Shown: positions 48,655-57,215 of the stretch, one piece after another | Position numbering within the stretch: position 1 is the first letter of the stretch | Layout: every line of letters begins with the position of its first letter | Assembly: GCF_016894265.1 (NCBI RefSeq) | Contig: NZ_CP069791.1 | Location: forward strand, 1,612,001 to 1,676,000 | From: Corynebacterium tuberculostearicum | Lineage (GTDB): Bacteria; Actinomycetota; Actinomycetes; Mycobacteriales; Mycobacteriaceae | Length of the DNA stretch: 64,000 nucleotides | Direction of reading: 5' to 3' | The notes under the pieces: generated by a model | What the model saw: only the letters and a program-made list of their open reading frames with translations | The model's database searches: none | Told to the model about the DNA's origin: nothing | Translations under genes and position numbers: made by a program

Positions 48655-48695
48655 GAAGAATCCTTCCTGAGTCTATGGGCTTTAAGCTCGCTAAT

Positions 48696-48701
48696 ATTCT
48701 A
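48696..48701 (-). promoter_or_regulatory. Candidate internal zwf promoter (-10 TAGAAT)
   Basis: TAGAAT on the minus strand, 41 bases before the zwf GTG and directly after the intercistronic hairpin. No clear -35. An internal promoter here would let zwf-opcA-pgl be expressed apart from tkt-tal. Confidence 0.4.
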
Positions 48702-48710
48702 GCGGCAGAA

Positions 48711-48736
48711 TGCCCCGCCGAATTCTCGGCGGGGCA
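48711..48736 (-). terminator. Perfect hairpin between tal and zwf
   Basis: TGCCCCGCCGA-ATTC-TCGGCGGGGCA (plus strand): 11 base pairs with a 4-base loop, but only TTCT after it on the minus strand. Likely a partial terminator or processing site inside the operon. Confidence 0.55.
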
Positions 48737-48753
48737 CAAGTCACACGGCTAGT

Positions 48754-49839
48754 TTACGCGAGTCGCTCCTCAATGGAAGCAAGCAGTTCCTCCCACGCGG
48801 CGACAAACTTATCTACGCCCTCGCGCTCCAGCACTGCAAAGACATCATCGAAATCAATGCCGACCTCTTCTAGCTGGGCAAAGACGCCTTCTGCAGCCTC
48901 GCGGCTATCAGACAGGGCATCGCCGTGAAGGTTGCCCTCAGAGAGAACCGCATCGATGGTCTTTTCCGGCATGGTGTTTACCGTGTGCGGGCCAGCCAGC
49001 TCCGATACGTACAAGGTGGCTGGGTACTCCGGATTCTTTACGCCGGTAGAAGCCCACAGTGGACGCTGGAGGTGGGCGCCTTCGGGCAAGTCGGCGTCGT
49101 CAAGCAAGGCGTCCTGGAAGAGGGCATAGGCGCGCTGCGCATTGGCGACGCCCGCCTTGCCCCGCAGTGCCAGAGCAATCTCGCTGCCAATGGCTTCCAA
49201 GCGCTTATCTACTTCGGTATCCAAACGGGAAACAAAGAAGGAAGCCACGGAGTGAATGGTAGAGACGTCCTTGCCTGCTTCGGCGGCACGCTTGAGGCCA
49301 GTACGGAAAGCCTCAGTGACATCGCGGTAGCGATCCACGGAGAAAATAAGAGTGACGTTGACGCTGATTCCCTCTGCTAGGGCATCTTCGATGGCTGGGA
49401 GGGATGCGGTGGTGGCCGGAATCTTGATCATGACATTGGGACGATCAACCTTGGACCAGAGCTCACGCGCCTGTTCAAGGGTGGCGTTAGCGTCATCAGA
49501 AATGCGCGGGTCGACCTCGATGGACACGCGGCCATCTGCGCCGTTGGTAGAGGAGTAGATATCTGCAAAGAGGTCGCAGGCATTCTTGACGTCCTCAATA
49601 GCCAATGCGTACACCGCCTCATCCGCGGAAGCCTTGGCTTCCTTCAACGTGGAAAGCTCGGCGTCGTAGGCGGTGCCGTTGGTCATCGCTGCGGCGAAAA
49701 TAGCCGGGTTGGTGGTAACTCCCACGATGGACTTCGTGGAAATTATCTCCTCGAGATTGCCCGATACTAGGCGCTCGCGAGAAAGGTCATCGAGCCAGGT
49801 TGAGGTTCCCAGCTGGGCAAGTTCGGAAATGTGGTTCAT
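48754..49839 (-). CDS. tal: Transaldolase
   Basis: Transfers a dihydroxyacetone unit between sugar phosphates. 361 residues, the actinobacterial type 2 length. TSTWLDDLSRERL and VGVTTNPAIFAAAM lie near the start; VMIKIPATTASLPAIEDAL holds the Schiff-base Lys; GISVNVTLIFSVDRY follows. It lies 27 bases after tkt in the operon. Confidence 0.96.
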   Translation of the reverse strand: MNHISELAQLGTSTWLDDLSRERLVSGNLEEIISTKSIVGVTTNPAIFAAAMTNGTAYDAELSTLKEAKASADEAVYALAIEDVKNACDLFADIYSSTNGADGRVSIEVDPRISDDANATLEQARELWSKVDRPNVMIKIPATTASLPAIEDALAEGISVNVTLIFSVDRYRDVTEAFRTGLKRAAEAGKDVSTIHSVASFFVSRLDTEVDKRLEAIGSEIALALRGKAGVANAQRAYALFQDALLDDADLPEGAHLQRPLWASTGVKNPEYPATLYVSELAGPHTVNTMPEKTIDAVLSEGNLHGDALSDSREAAEGVFAQLEEVGIDFDDVFAVLEREGVDKFVAAWEELLASIEERLA

Positions 49840-49866
49840 GATTACTCCTTATCCAGTCCTGGAGGT

Positions 49867-51975
49867 TTACTTCTTCGCGGCGGCGAGCGATTCCTGCGCC
49901 GCTTCAACAACCGCTGCGGTGGTGAAGCCAAAGTTCTCAAAGAGCTCGCCCGCAGGAGCGGAGGCGCCGTAGTGCTCGATGGAGATGGTCCGGCCGAAGG
50001 AACCGGTGTATTTGTGCCACGGCATAGCGATGCCGGCTTCGATGGACACGCGGGCCTGCACTTCGCTAGGCAGCACGGACTCGCGGTATGCGTCATCCTG
50101 CTCATCAAACCACTCGAGGCACGGTGCGGAGACAACGCGGGTGGCTGTTCCGGCGGCCTCCAGTTCCTTAGCGGCGGCGACGGCAAGCTGCACCTCAGAG
50201 CCGGTAGCGAGGAGGATTACGTCTGGCGTTTCCTTGGATGCTTCCACCAGAACATAAGCGCCGCGGCGCACGCCATCATGTGCCTTTTCCTTGGTGCCTT
50301 CCAGTACCGGCAGTCCCTGGCGGCTCAGTGCCAGGCCCTTTGGTGCGGCCTTGTACTCGAGCGCTGCGGCCCAAGCCTGAGCGGTTTCGTTGGCATCGGC
50401 CGGGCGAATAACGGACAGGTTCGGGATAGCGCGAAGGGCGGAAAGGGTCTCTACCGGCTGGTGGGTTGGGCCGTCCTCGCCCAGGCCGATGGAGTCGTGG
50501 GTCCAGACATAGTAGGTATCGGTAGACATCAACGAGCCCAGGCGGACAGCGGGGTACTGGTACTCGGAGAAAATAAGGAAGGTGCCGCCGTAAACGCGGG
50601 TATTGCCGTGCAGAGCAATACCGTTCATGATCGCAGACATCGCGTGCTCGCGAATGCCGAAGTGCAGGTTGCGGCCATACGGCTGAGCCGACCACATGTC
50701 GGTGGTAATGGCTGCGGGGCCGAAGGAGTCCGCGCCCTTAATCACGGTGTTATTGGAGCCGGCAAGGTCAGCAGAGCCACCCCACATCTCAGGAAGGGAA
50801 GCGGCCAATGCTTGGATGGTGGCCTCAGAAGCCTTGCGGGTGGCCAAGGACTCGCCCGGTTCCCAAACCGGCAATTCAGCGTCGAAATCTTGCGGCAGTT
50901 CGCGCGCGTGCATGCGGTCAAAGAGTGCCTTGTTCTCCGGATTAGCCGCAGCCCACTTGTCGAACTTCTTCTGCCATGCGGAGTGCTTCTCTGCGCCGCG
51001 TTCGCGCAGCTTGCGGGTGTGTGCGATGACCTCGTCGTCGATGTGGAAGCTGCGCTCGGGATCGAAGCCCAAGACCTCCTTGGTGGCAGCCACCTCGTCA
51101 TCGCCCAGCGCAGCGCCATGAACTCCGCCGGTGTTCATCTTATTCGGGGCCGGGTAGCCGATAACGGTCTTCACGCGGATGAAGGACGGGCGCTCGGTCT
51201 CTGCCTGAGCTGCCTTGACCGCCTCCTCAATGGCTACGACGTCTTCGCCGGATTCGACCGTTTGGACGTGCCAGCCGTAGGCCTCGTAGCGGGCTACTAC
51301 GTCTTCGTTGAAGGCAATATTCGTATCGTCCTCAATAGAAATGCGATTATCATCCCAGAAGACAATCAAGTTGCCCAGCTTTTGCGTACCCGCCAGGGAA
51401 GAAGCCTCAGCGGTAACGCCCTCCTGGAGGTCACCATCGGAAGCGATGGTGTAGACGTAGTGGTCGAAGGGAGACTCGCCGGCCGGCGCCTTAGGATCGA
51501 AAAGGCCGCGCTCCTTCCGTGCCGCCATGGCCATGCCCACGGAGGAAGCCAAGCCTTGGCCAAGGGGTCCGGTGGTGATTTCCACGCCATCGGTGTGGTG
51601 TACCTCAGGGTGGCCGGGCGTGCGCGATCCCCAAGTGCGCAGCTGCTTGAGGTCGTCCATTTCCAAGCCAAAGCCGCCCAGGTAGAGCTGGATGTACTGG
51701 GTGAGGGAAGAGTGACCAACGGAAAGAACGAAGCGGTCGCGGCCGGCCCAGTGCACATCGGCGGGATCATGGTTAATGACGCGCTGATACAAGGTGTAGG
51801 CGAGGGGAGCTAGGGACATTGCCGTGCCTGGGTGGCCGGAACCGCATTTTTGTACAGCATCTGCGGCTAGTACTCGCACGGTGTCGACGGCGCGGGTGTC
51901 AAACTCCGACCAATCCTCCGGGTTACGGCGCTCGACCATAGTTTGGAGTTCTGGGGACAACTTATCTTTCGACAC
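49867..51975 (-). CDS. tkt: Transketolase
   Basis: Thiamine diphosphate enzyme moving two-carbon units between sugar phosphates. 702 residues from GTG 51975 (MSKDKLSPELQ), chosen because GAGG lies 7 bases upstream and the C. glutamicum protein has about this length; a 9-residue longer frame exists. Motifs: GHPGTAMSLAPLAYTLYQ, SDGDLQEGVTAEASSLAG (ThDP loop region) and GEDGPTHQPVETLSALRAIP. First gene of the pentose-phosphate operon; divergent from ctaB. Confidence 0.96.
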   Translation of the reverse strand: MSKDKLSPELQTMVERRNPEDWSEFDTRAVDTVRVLAADAVQKCGSGHPGTAMSLAPLAYTLYQRVINHDPADVHWAGRDRFVLSVGHSSLTQYIQLYLGGFGLEMDDLKQLRTWGSRTPGHPEVHHTDGVEITTGPLGQGLASSVGMAMAARKERGLFDPKAPAGESPFDHYVYTIASDGDLQEGVTAEASSLAGTQKLGNLIVFWDDNRISIEDDTNIAFNEDVVARYEAYGWHVQTVESGEDVVAIEEAVKAAQAETERPSFIRVKTVIGYPAPNKMNTGGVHGAALGDDEVAATKEVLGFDPERSFHIDDEVIAHTRKLRERGAEKHSAWQKKFDKWAAANPENKALFDRMHARELPQDFDAELPVWEPGESLATRKASEATIQALAASLPEMWGGSADLAGSNNTVIKGADSFGPAAITTDMWSAQPYGRNLHFGIREHAMSAIMNGIALHGNTRVYGGTFLIFSEYQYPAVRLGSLMSTDTYYVWTHDSIGLGEDGPTHQPVETLSALRAIPNLSVIRPADANETAQAWAAALEYKAAPKGLALSRQGLPVLEGTKEKAHDGVRRGAYVLVEASKETPDVILLATGSEVQLAVAAAKELEAAGTATRVVSAPCLEWFDEQDDAYRESVLPSEVQARVSIEAGIAMPWHKYTGSFGRTISIEHYGASAPAGELFENFGFTTAAVVEAAQESLAAAKK

Positions 51976-52288
51976 TGGAAAGCCTCGCTTACGTCTAGGC
52001 AAAAAGTACTTAACTTTATTCAGTCTAGTAATTTTTTAACCGGCGGTGCGCAATTATAGAAAGCTAGGCATAAACGGTATGCTGGCATGGCTAAGTGGAG
52101 TGCGCGTCGGCGCTAGAGCGCGCACTGAATCTAGCGGCCATAGGCCTGTTGTCTTTCACCCCCTGCGCCGAAAACTGTGAGTGAGAGAACTGGAACTTTT
52201 TCACGGGCATGTGCGACCGCTAGGGGTGACCGCGCGCAGTTAGTGCGCGGGGCACAGTTCACCAACGTTCAGATAGTGGAGGAATCCC
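51976..52288. promoter_or_regulatory. Divergent control region between tkt and ctaB (313 bases)
   Basis: For ctaB: TATGCT (52078-52083) with TTATAG 18 bases upstream is a promoter candidate. Right after it an ORF ATG 52087-TAG 52116 would encode MAKWSARRR. Two hairpins follow: AGTGCGCG/CGCGCACT (52099-52106 with 52119-52126) and CCGCGC/GCGCGG (52230-52235 with 52245-52250). For tkt: TAGACT on the minus strand near 52022-52027 is a -10 candidate. No longer gene is visible. Confidence 0.4.
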
Positions 52289-53233
52289 TTGGAGACCATC
52301 AAGGCCTATTTTGCGCTAACGAAACCGAGGATCATTGAGCTCCTCCTCGTGGCCGCAATCCCGGCGATGCTCCAAGCGCAACGCGGTGTGGAGGCCGTTT
52401 CAGACAATATCTGGCTTATCGTGTCGACCATTTTCGGCGGTTGGATGGGCGCTGCCGCTGCCCACACGTTTAATAACGTCGTGGACTACGAGCTGGATCA
52501 AAAAATGCAGCGCACGAGGGCCCGCCCGCTGGTAAGGGCCAAGATTACTAAGCGAAACGCGGCAATTTTCGCCTGGGTAATGCTCATCATCTCCGTCCTA
52601 TGGTTGGGCGTACTTGCTCATTCCTGGTTGGCGGCCTTCTTCGTGGTTTTGACGAATTTCTTCTACGTCTTCGTCTACACCAAGTTTTTGAAGATGCGCA
52701 ATGCCCAAAATATAGTCTGGGGCGGCTTGGCCGGCTGCATGCCGGCGATGGTCGGCTGGGCGGTTATCCGGGATAACGCTCCTGCTGGAGAGCCTGACCG
52801 CTGGTGGCAGGCAATCGTGCTCTTCCTCATCATCTTCTTCTGGACTCCGCCACACACGTGGGCGCTGGCCATGAAGTACAAGGAAGACTACCGCAAGGCC
52901 GGCGTGCCGATGCTGCCCGTAGTGGCTGATGAGAAGGAAGTCACTCGACAGATCGTGTGGTATACCGTGGGCACGGTTATCGTGACCCTACTTATCGTCC
53001 CCGCTGCATCGTGGATTTACTTGGTCGCAGCTCTTGCCTCCGGCGCGGTATTCCTGTGGATGGCTATACGCCTGCACAAGGGAGTCAAGAACGGCGCCAA
53101 GGTTAAGCCGATGCGCCTGTTCATTTACTCCAATAACTATCTGTCGGTGCTCTTTATCGGGTTGTCCATCGATGCAGTATTGGGTTGGGAGCCATTAGGT
53201 AGGATGCTCGGCTGGTCGGCCACGTTATTCTAA
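52289..53233 (+). CDS. ctaB: Protoheme IX farnesyltransferase (heme O synthase)
   Basis: Adds a farnesyl group to heme B, the first step to the heme A of cytochrome aa3. 314 residues, TTG start after GTGGAGGAAT. Integral membrane protein of the UbiA family with about 8-9 helices. The first Asp-rich motif is [20 protein letters not shown]; a second, [14 protein letters not shown], lies in a cytoplasmic loop. Divergent from tkt and close to ctaA, the next enzyme. Confidence 0.95.
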   Translation: METIKAYFALTKPRIIELLLVAAIPAMLQAQRGVEAVSDNIWLIVSTIFGGWMGAAAAHTFNNVVDYELDQKMQRTRARPLVRAKITKRNAAIFAWVMLIISVLWLGVLAHSWLAAFFVVLTNFFYVFVYTKFLKMRNAQNIVWGGLAGCMPAMVGWAVIRDNAPAGEPDRWWQAIVLFLIIFFWTPPHTWALAMKYKEDYRKAGVPMLPVVADEKEVTRQIVWYTVGTVIVTLLIVPAASWIYLVAALASGAVFLWMAIRLHKGVKNGAKVKPMRLFIYSNNYLSVLFIGLSIDAVLGWEPLGRMLGWSATLF

Positions 53234-53257
53234 CTGCGCCCAGATACCCAAGGATAG

Positions 53258-53302
53258 AGCGAAAGCGCGGGAAAAGCACAGCTGCTTTTCCCGCGCTTTC
53301 GG
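53258..53302. terminator. Bidirectional terminator between ctaB and qor
   Basis: CGAAAGCGCGGGAAAAGCA and TGCTTTTCCCGCGCTTTCG are perfect complements of 19 bases around CAGC. The genes on both sides end towards it. Confidence 0.85.
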
Positions 53303-53317
53303 CGTTTGTGGGTGGGT

Positions 53318-54295
53318 TTAGGCTTTATCGCCAGCTTGGACGCGCAGCACGATGGAACCGGTAGTCTTGCGCTCCTGGAGGTCGCGGTGCGCCGCAGCGG
53401 CATCTTCCAGTGGATAAGATGCCGTGACGTTGAAGCTCAGATCGCCGTCGATAACAGCTTGGACGACCGCCTGGGCACGCATTTGGAACTCGCCTTCTTG
53501 GGCTGTCCATGCGCCGATGGAAGGCCGAGTGAGGAAGATAGACCCATGCTTGTTTAGCAGCTGCGGGTCGATAGGCTCAACTGGGCCAGAGGCGGCGCCG
53601 AAGAGCGCGACGGTGCCACGGGGGCGTACTGCTTCGAGTGACTCGTGGAAGGTAGCCTTGCCGACGCCGTCGTAAACCACGTCAACACCCCTATCACCGT
53701 TGTAGCGACGGACCTGCTCGGCGAGTCCATCGCCATAGCGAAATACCTTATCCGCACCGGCTGCGTAGGAGAGTTCTTCCTTTTCGTCCGTGGAGACCAC
53801 CGTATAGACGGTAGCGCCGAGCGACGATGCCATTTGGGTGAGGATCTGGCCGACACCGCCGGCGCCGGCGGTAATCAGGCAGGAAGCGCCTTCACCCAGT
53901 TGATATACGCCATGCGCCAAGTAGTGTGCGGTAATGCCTTGCAGCAACATGGAAGCAGCGACTTCTGGTTGGAAATCATCTGGGACCGCCACTAGTCCCT
54001 CGCGTGGGACGCAGACCTGTTCGGCGTAGGAGCCAAAAGCCTGGTTCCAGGCCACCATTGTGCCCTCGGCAATTTCCCCCTTGGGGTCGTGGACAACGCG
54101 CCCGGTGCCTTCGAATCCGGGAATGAACGGGGTGGCCGCGTTATAGATGCCCTCACGATAATAGGTATCGATGTAGTTGACGCCAGCCATGATGACATCC
54201 ACCAAAACTTCGTTGTCATTAGGGGTGGGGGCGGGAACTTCGGTATAGCGAAGTACTTCTGGTCCGCCGGTTTCTGTGACCTGAATTGCGTGCAT
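53318..54295 (-). CDS. qor: NADPH:quinone oxidoreductase-like protein (zinc-free MDR family)
   Basis: 325 residues. Starts MHAIQVTETGGPEVLRYTEV, typical of the QOR group. The nucleotide-binding motif is CLITAGAGGVGQILTQMA, and DVVYDGVGKATF and PRGTVALFGAASGPV follow as in QOR proteins. No zinc ligands are visible. Cytoplasmic. Lies between the two heme genes, an order common in actinobacteria; the physiological substrate is not known from sequence. Confidence 0.9.
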   Translation of the reverse strand: MHAIQVTETGGPEVLRYTEVPAPTPNDNEVLVDVIMAGVNYIDTYYREGIYNAATPFIPGFEGTGRVVHDPKGEIAEGTMVAWNQAFGSYAEQVCVPREGLVAVPDDFQPEVAASMLLQGITAHYLAHGVYQLGEGASCLITAGAGGVGQILTQMASSLGATVYTVVSTDEKEELSYAAGADKVFRYGDGLAEQVRRYNGDRGVDVVYDGVGKATFHESLEAVRPRGTVALFGAASGPVEPIDPQLLNKHGSIFLTRPSIGAWTAQEGEFQMRAQAVVQAVIDGDLSFNVTASYPLEDAAAAHRDLQERKTTGSIVLRVQAGDKA

Positions 54296-54311
54296 ATAGC
54301 CAGGCTAGCGC

Positions 54312-54344
54312 AAAAAGCCGACCGAGTGCAGTACCTCGGCCGGC
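54312..54344 (-). terminator. Terminator after ctaA
   Basis: On the minus strand GCCGGCCGAG pairs with CTCGGTCGGC (one wobble), followed by TTTTTGCG. It separates ctaA from qor. Confidence 0.85.
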
Positions 54345-54359
54345 CGTGAGCGTTATGGG

Positions 54360-55379
54360 TTAAGCAGTCGCTTGCTCTTGTTCAAGAGAGGTTTGGCGCG
54401 CCGCGTACTTCTCATCGCCGCTGGGAGAGCCGGTGATGAGATCCGCGGTGCCGTCGGTGCGGCGTACACCGTGTGCCCATAGCAGGGCGGTATACGCGGT
54501 GACGAAGGAGGAGAGGCCAATATGGAAGGGGACAGTCCAGCGCGGAATGCTCATGTAGAACTGGTAAACGCCTACTGCCCACTGAATGAGGATGCATACA
54601 ACGAGGACCCAGCCAGCCTTCTTAGCGTCTTGAGGTGCGCGGTTCTTGTAAAGCAGGAAGACGGTAATAACCGTAAGCGTCAGGTAGACGTACATGCACA
54701 TGGCGTGGGTGACGGCCATGGCTTCGGTATCTACCTGCAGGCGGCCTTCCATTCCCACCCCGGAATCGCCAGAGTGAACGCCCGAACCGGTAACCATCGT
54801 GCCAGTGATGAGCACAATGCTCAGGGCAACGGTAGCGACCGCTGCAAGGAGGCGAATCGCTTGAGGGAAGCGAGCGCGCGGCGTCCCGTCATCGGGTTCC
54901 AGAATACGGGAATAAAGCATTGCCGCCAGCCATACCAAGAGCATGGAAGGCAGGAAGTGCAGAGCCACGGACCACCAGCGAAGGTCCAGATGGACAGAAA
55001 TGCCGCCAATGACCGCCTGCAGGACGATGCCGGCGACGTTGAGCCATGCGTACACCTTGAGCTCTGCGCGGCGACGCGCCATACGCATAGCAATGACAGC
55101 GGCGACTGCCGCTGCGGATACGACGAAAGTAAGCAGGCGGTTACCAAACTCGATGGCCTGGTGGAGAGCAGGCGCAGCGCCTTCCATAGGGACAAGGGAG
55201 CCTGGTTGGCATTCCGGCCAGGTGGGACAGCCCAATCCCGAGCCGGTCACGCGGACAATGGAACCAGACACGGTGATGCCACCCTGGCACAAGAGGAGGA
55301 TGAGCGCGATGAGGCGCTGCTGTTGCAGTGTAGGGGCGGCTTCCTTAAAGAAGCGCTTGATCTTCGTCCAGTAATTCAC
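54360..55379 (-). CDS. ctaA: Heme A synthase
   Basis: Oxidises heme O to heme A for cytochrome oxidase. About 339 residues from GTG 55379 (MNYWTKIKRFF), with AGGA 8 bases upstream; an ATG three codons earlier touches that site. Eight membrane helices. The first outer loop has GSGLGCPTWPECQPGSLVP with its cysteine pair, and heme-ligand His lie in helices (for example ALHQAIEFGNRLL and AVTHAMCMY). It ends the run mptB - ABC pair - ctaA on the minus strand. Confidence 0.92.
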   Translation of the reverse strand: MNYWTKIKRFFKEAAPTLQQQRLIALILLLCQGGITVSGSIVRVTGSGLGCPTWPECQPGSLVPMEGAAPALHQAIEFGNRLLTFVVSAAAVAAVIAMRMARRRAELKVYAWLNVAGIVLQAVIGGISVHLDLRWWSVALHFLPSMLLVWLAAMLYSRILEPDDGTPRARFPQAIRLLAAVATVALSIVLITGTMVTGSGVHSGDSGVGMEGRLQVDTEAMAVTHAMCMYVYLTLTVITVFLLYKNRAPQDAKKAGWVLVVCILIQWAVGVYQFYMSIPRWTVPFHIGLSSFVTAYTALLWAHGVRRTDGTADLITGSPSGDEKYAARQTSLEQEQATA

Positions 55380-55457
55380 GCATTGCATCCTACTAGTCGG
55401 GAGTTTTTGGGCATAAAAATTCCTCTCGTTTCGAAAGGAACCGGACAAAAGTCACAT

Positions 55458-56222
55458 TTAGCCATCGAAGCGGAACCAACGGACCGCAGCGAACGACGCC
55501 ACCGCTAGCCACGCCAACAAGGATAGGAGCTCGAGGCCGGGAAAGGTGGAATTAGAGGCGTCGGTAAGCGCGCCTGCTAGGGCGACGGTCGGCACCGCGT
55601 TGAGGATGCCATTATCGCCAAGGCCCTGGGAGTAGAGGGTCCAGCCGACTACGCCGAGGAGCAGGAACCAGATGAGGTTGGCCAGCGCGAGCACTACCTC
55701 AGAACTGAGAGTGCCGCCGAGCAACAGCCCCATGGCGGTAAAAGCCGCAACGCCAAAAAATAGCGAAAGAATCATGAGCAGCACCCCGCCCAGGCTGATG
55801 CGGAGGCCCAGAATATAGGCCGCTATACCCAAGACAAGGATTTGGAATACCACCATGGTGAGTACGCCGAGGATCTTGCCGCCAATAATGGCCCAAGCCG
55901 GCACACCGGACGCGCCGGTGCGTTTAAGCGCCCCGTAGCGCCGGTCAAAGGCAAGCGAAATGGCCTGACCGGTAAAGCCTGCGGAGGTGGCAGCTACTGC
56001 AAGCACCATGGGAAATACCTCGTGCAAGCCATGTCCGGTGAGCGACTCCAGGTGGGCCGCGCCAATGAGCAGGGCCAGCGGAATGATGACGCTCAGCAAT
56101 TGCTGCTCGCCGTGGCGCAGCATGAGTTTTGCTTCCATCTTTCCTTGCGCGAGCAACATGGCGCCGGCGCTGGCCCGTTTGGGGGCCGGGGTAAAGGTTC
56201 CAGTGTTAAAGGTCGTGCTCAT
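55458..56222 (-). CDS. ABC-2 type transporter permease
   Basis: 254 residues with six membrane helices (for example LLSVIIPLALLIGAAHL, ILGVLTMVVFQILVLGIAAY and LANLIWFLLLGVVGW). It follows the ATPase gene after 57 bases, so the two form one exporter. Daunorubicin-resistance-like (DrrB-like) layout. The substrate is unknown; neighbours are mptB and ctaA. A gene pair of this kind lies next to mptB in C. glutamicum also. Confidence 0.85.
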   Translation of the reverse strand: MSTTFNTGTFTPAPKRASAGAMLLAQGKMEAKLMLRHGEQQLLSVIIPLALLIGAAHLESLTGHGLHEVFPMVLAVAATSAGFTGQAISLAFDRRYGALKRTGASGVPAWAIIGGKILGVLTMVVFQILVLGIAAYILGLRISLGGVLLMILSLFFGVAAFTAMGLLLGGTLSSEVVLALANLIWFLLLGVVGWTLYSQGLGDNGILNAVPTVALAGALTDASNSTFPGLELLSLLAWLAVASFAAVRWFRFDG

Positions 56223-56279
56223 GTGGTGGCTTCTTTCCGCAACGCAGTTGATTGAATTCGATCCTGGCGCAGGGCCCAG

Positions 56280-57209
56280 CTAGCTGCGCAAATGGCGGCC
56301 GGTAAGGTCAAGGAAGACCTCCTCCAAGTTGCGGTGAGCCGCGTCTAGGCGCCGCAGCAGGACTCCCTGGCGGGCAAGCTCGGCGGTAAGCGTAGCGATG
56401 GTCTCGGGTGTGCCGGCCTGGGTCAAGCGGTAATGCAGCGGCCGGGATTTGGTCGCTTGAATGCCAACCTTGGCTAAAGCCTCCACATCAACGTCGATAT
56501 CGGTGCTGAAGCTAAGGCCTGCCGAGTCTGACTGCGCGGTAAGTTCTGCGGGGGTGCCGTGGGCTACCAGCTGGCCATGATCCATGATGGCCACTCGGTC
56601 CGCTAGTGACTCCGCTTCATCCATGAGGTGGGTGGTAAGAACAATGGTGACGCCATCGCGCCGCAGGGCTCGAACCAGGTCCCAGACCGCCAGACGGGAC
56701 TGTGCATCCATTCCAGCGGTGGGCTCATCCAGGAAAACTAGCTCGGGCCGACCGATGATTGCTAGGGCTAGGGAAAGGCGTTGCTGCTGCCCGCCGGAGA
56801 GTCTGCGATAGGGGGTGCGGGCTACTCCTTCCAGCCCGAGCGTTTCCAGTAGCCAATGCGGGGAGAGGGGATGGGCACTGTAGCTCGCGGAGAGTTCAAG
56901 CATTTCCAGAACGCGGATGCCGGAGTAGGAACCACCGCCCTGCAGCATGATGCCGACCTTTTCGCGCACCTTGTCCGGTGCGGAACTCGGGTCTAGCCCC
57001 AGAACGTCGATAGTGCCGCTGGTGGGGTGGATAAAACCCTCTGACATCTCAATCGTCGTGGACTTTCCAGCGCCATTGGGACCAAGGAGGCAAAAGATCT
57101 CACCTGCGGCAACGCTAAGGCTCAGACCATTAACGGCGGTGGTGGAGCCATATTTTTTCACCACGTTGTCCAAGGTGAGGGCTGGGCGATCGGCTGAAAT
57201 GGGATTCAC
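56280..57209 (-). CDS. ABC transporter ATP-binding protein
   Basis: 309 residues, GTG start 6 bases after the mptB stop. Walker A CLLGPNGAGKSTTIEM, signature RRLSGGQQQRLSLALAI, Walker B LVFLDEPTAGMD and switch His in LTTHLMDEAE are all intact. After the ATPase a C-terminal ~90 residues are typical of drug-exporter (DrrA-like) ATPases. It energises the permease encoded next. Confidence 0.92.
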   Translation of the reverse strand: MNPISADRPALTLDNVVKKYGSTTAVNGLSLSVAAGEIFCLLGPNGAGKSTTIEMSEGFIHPTSGTIDVLGLDPSSAPDKVREKVGIMLQGGGSYSGIRVLEMLELSASYSAHPLSPHWLLETLGLEGVARTPYRRLSGGQQQRLSLALAIIGRPELVFLDEPTAGMDAQSRLAVWDLVRALRRDGVTIVLTTHLMDEAESLADRVAIMDHGQLVAHGTPAELTAQSDSAGLSFSTDIDVDVEALAKVGIQATKSRPLHYRLTQAGTPETIATLTAELARQGVLLRRLDAAHRNLEEVFLDLTGRHLRS

Positions 57210-57215
57210 GTGGGA

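Noticed and set aside
49831..51813. 660-codon open frame antisense to tkt
   Set aside because: Same reason: opposite to transketolase with all its motifs, so a codon-bias shadow.
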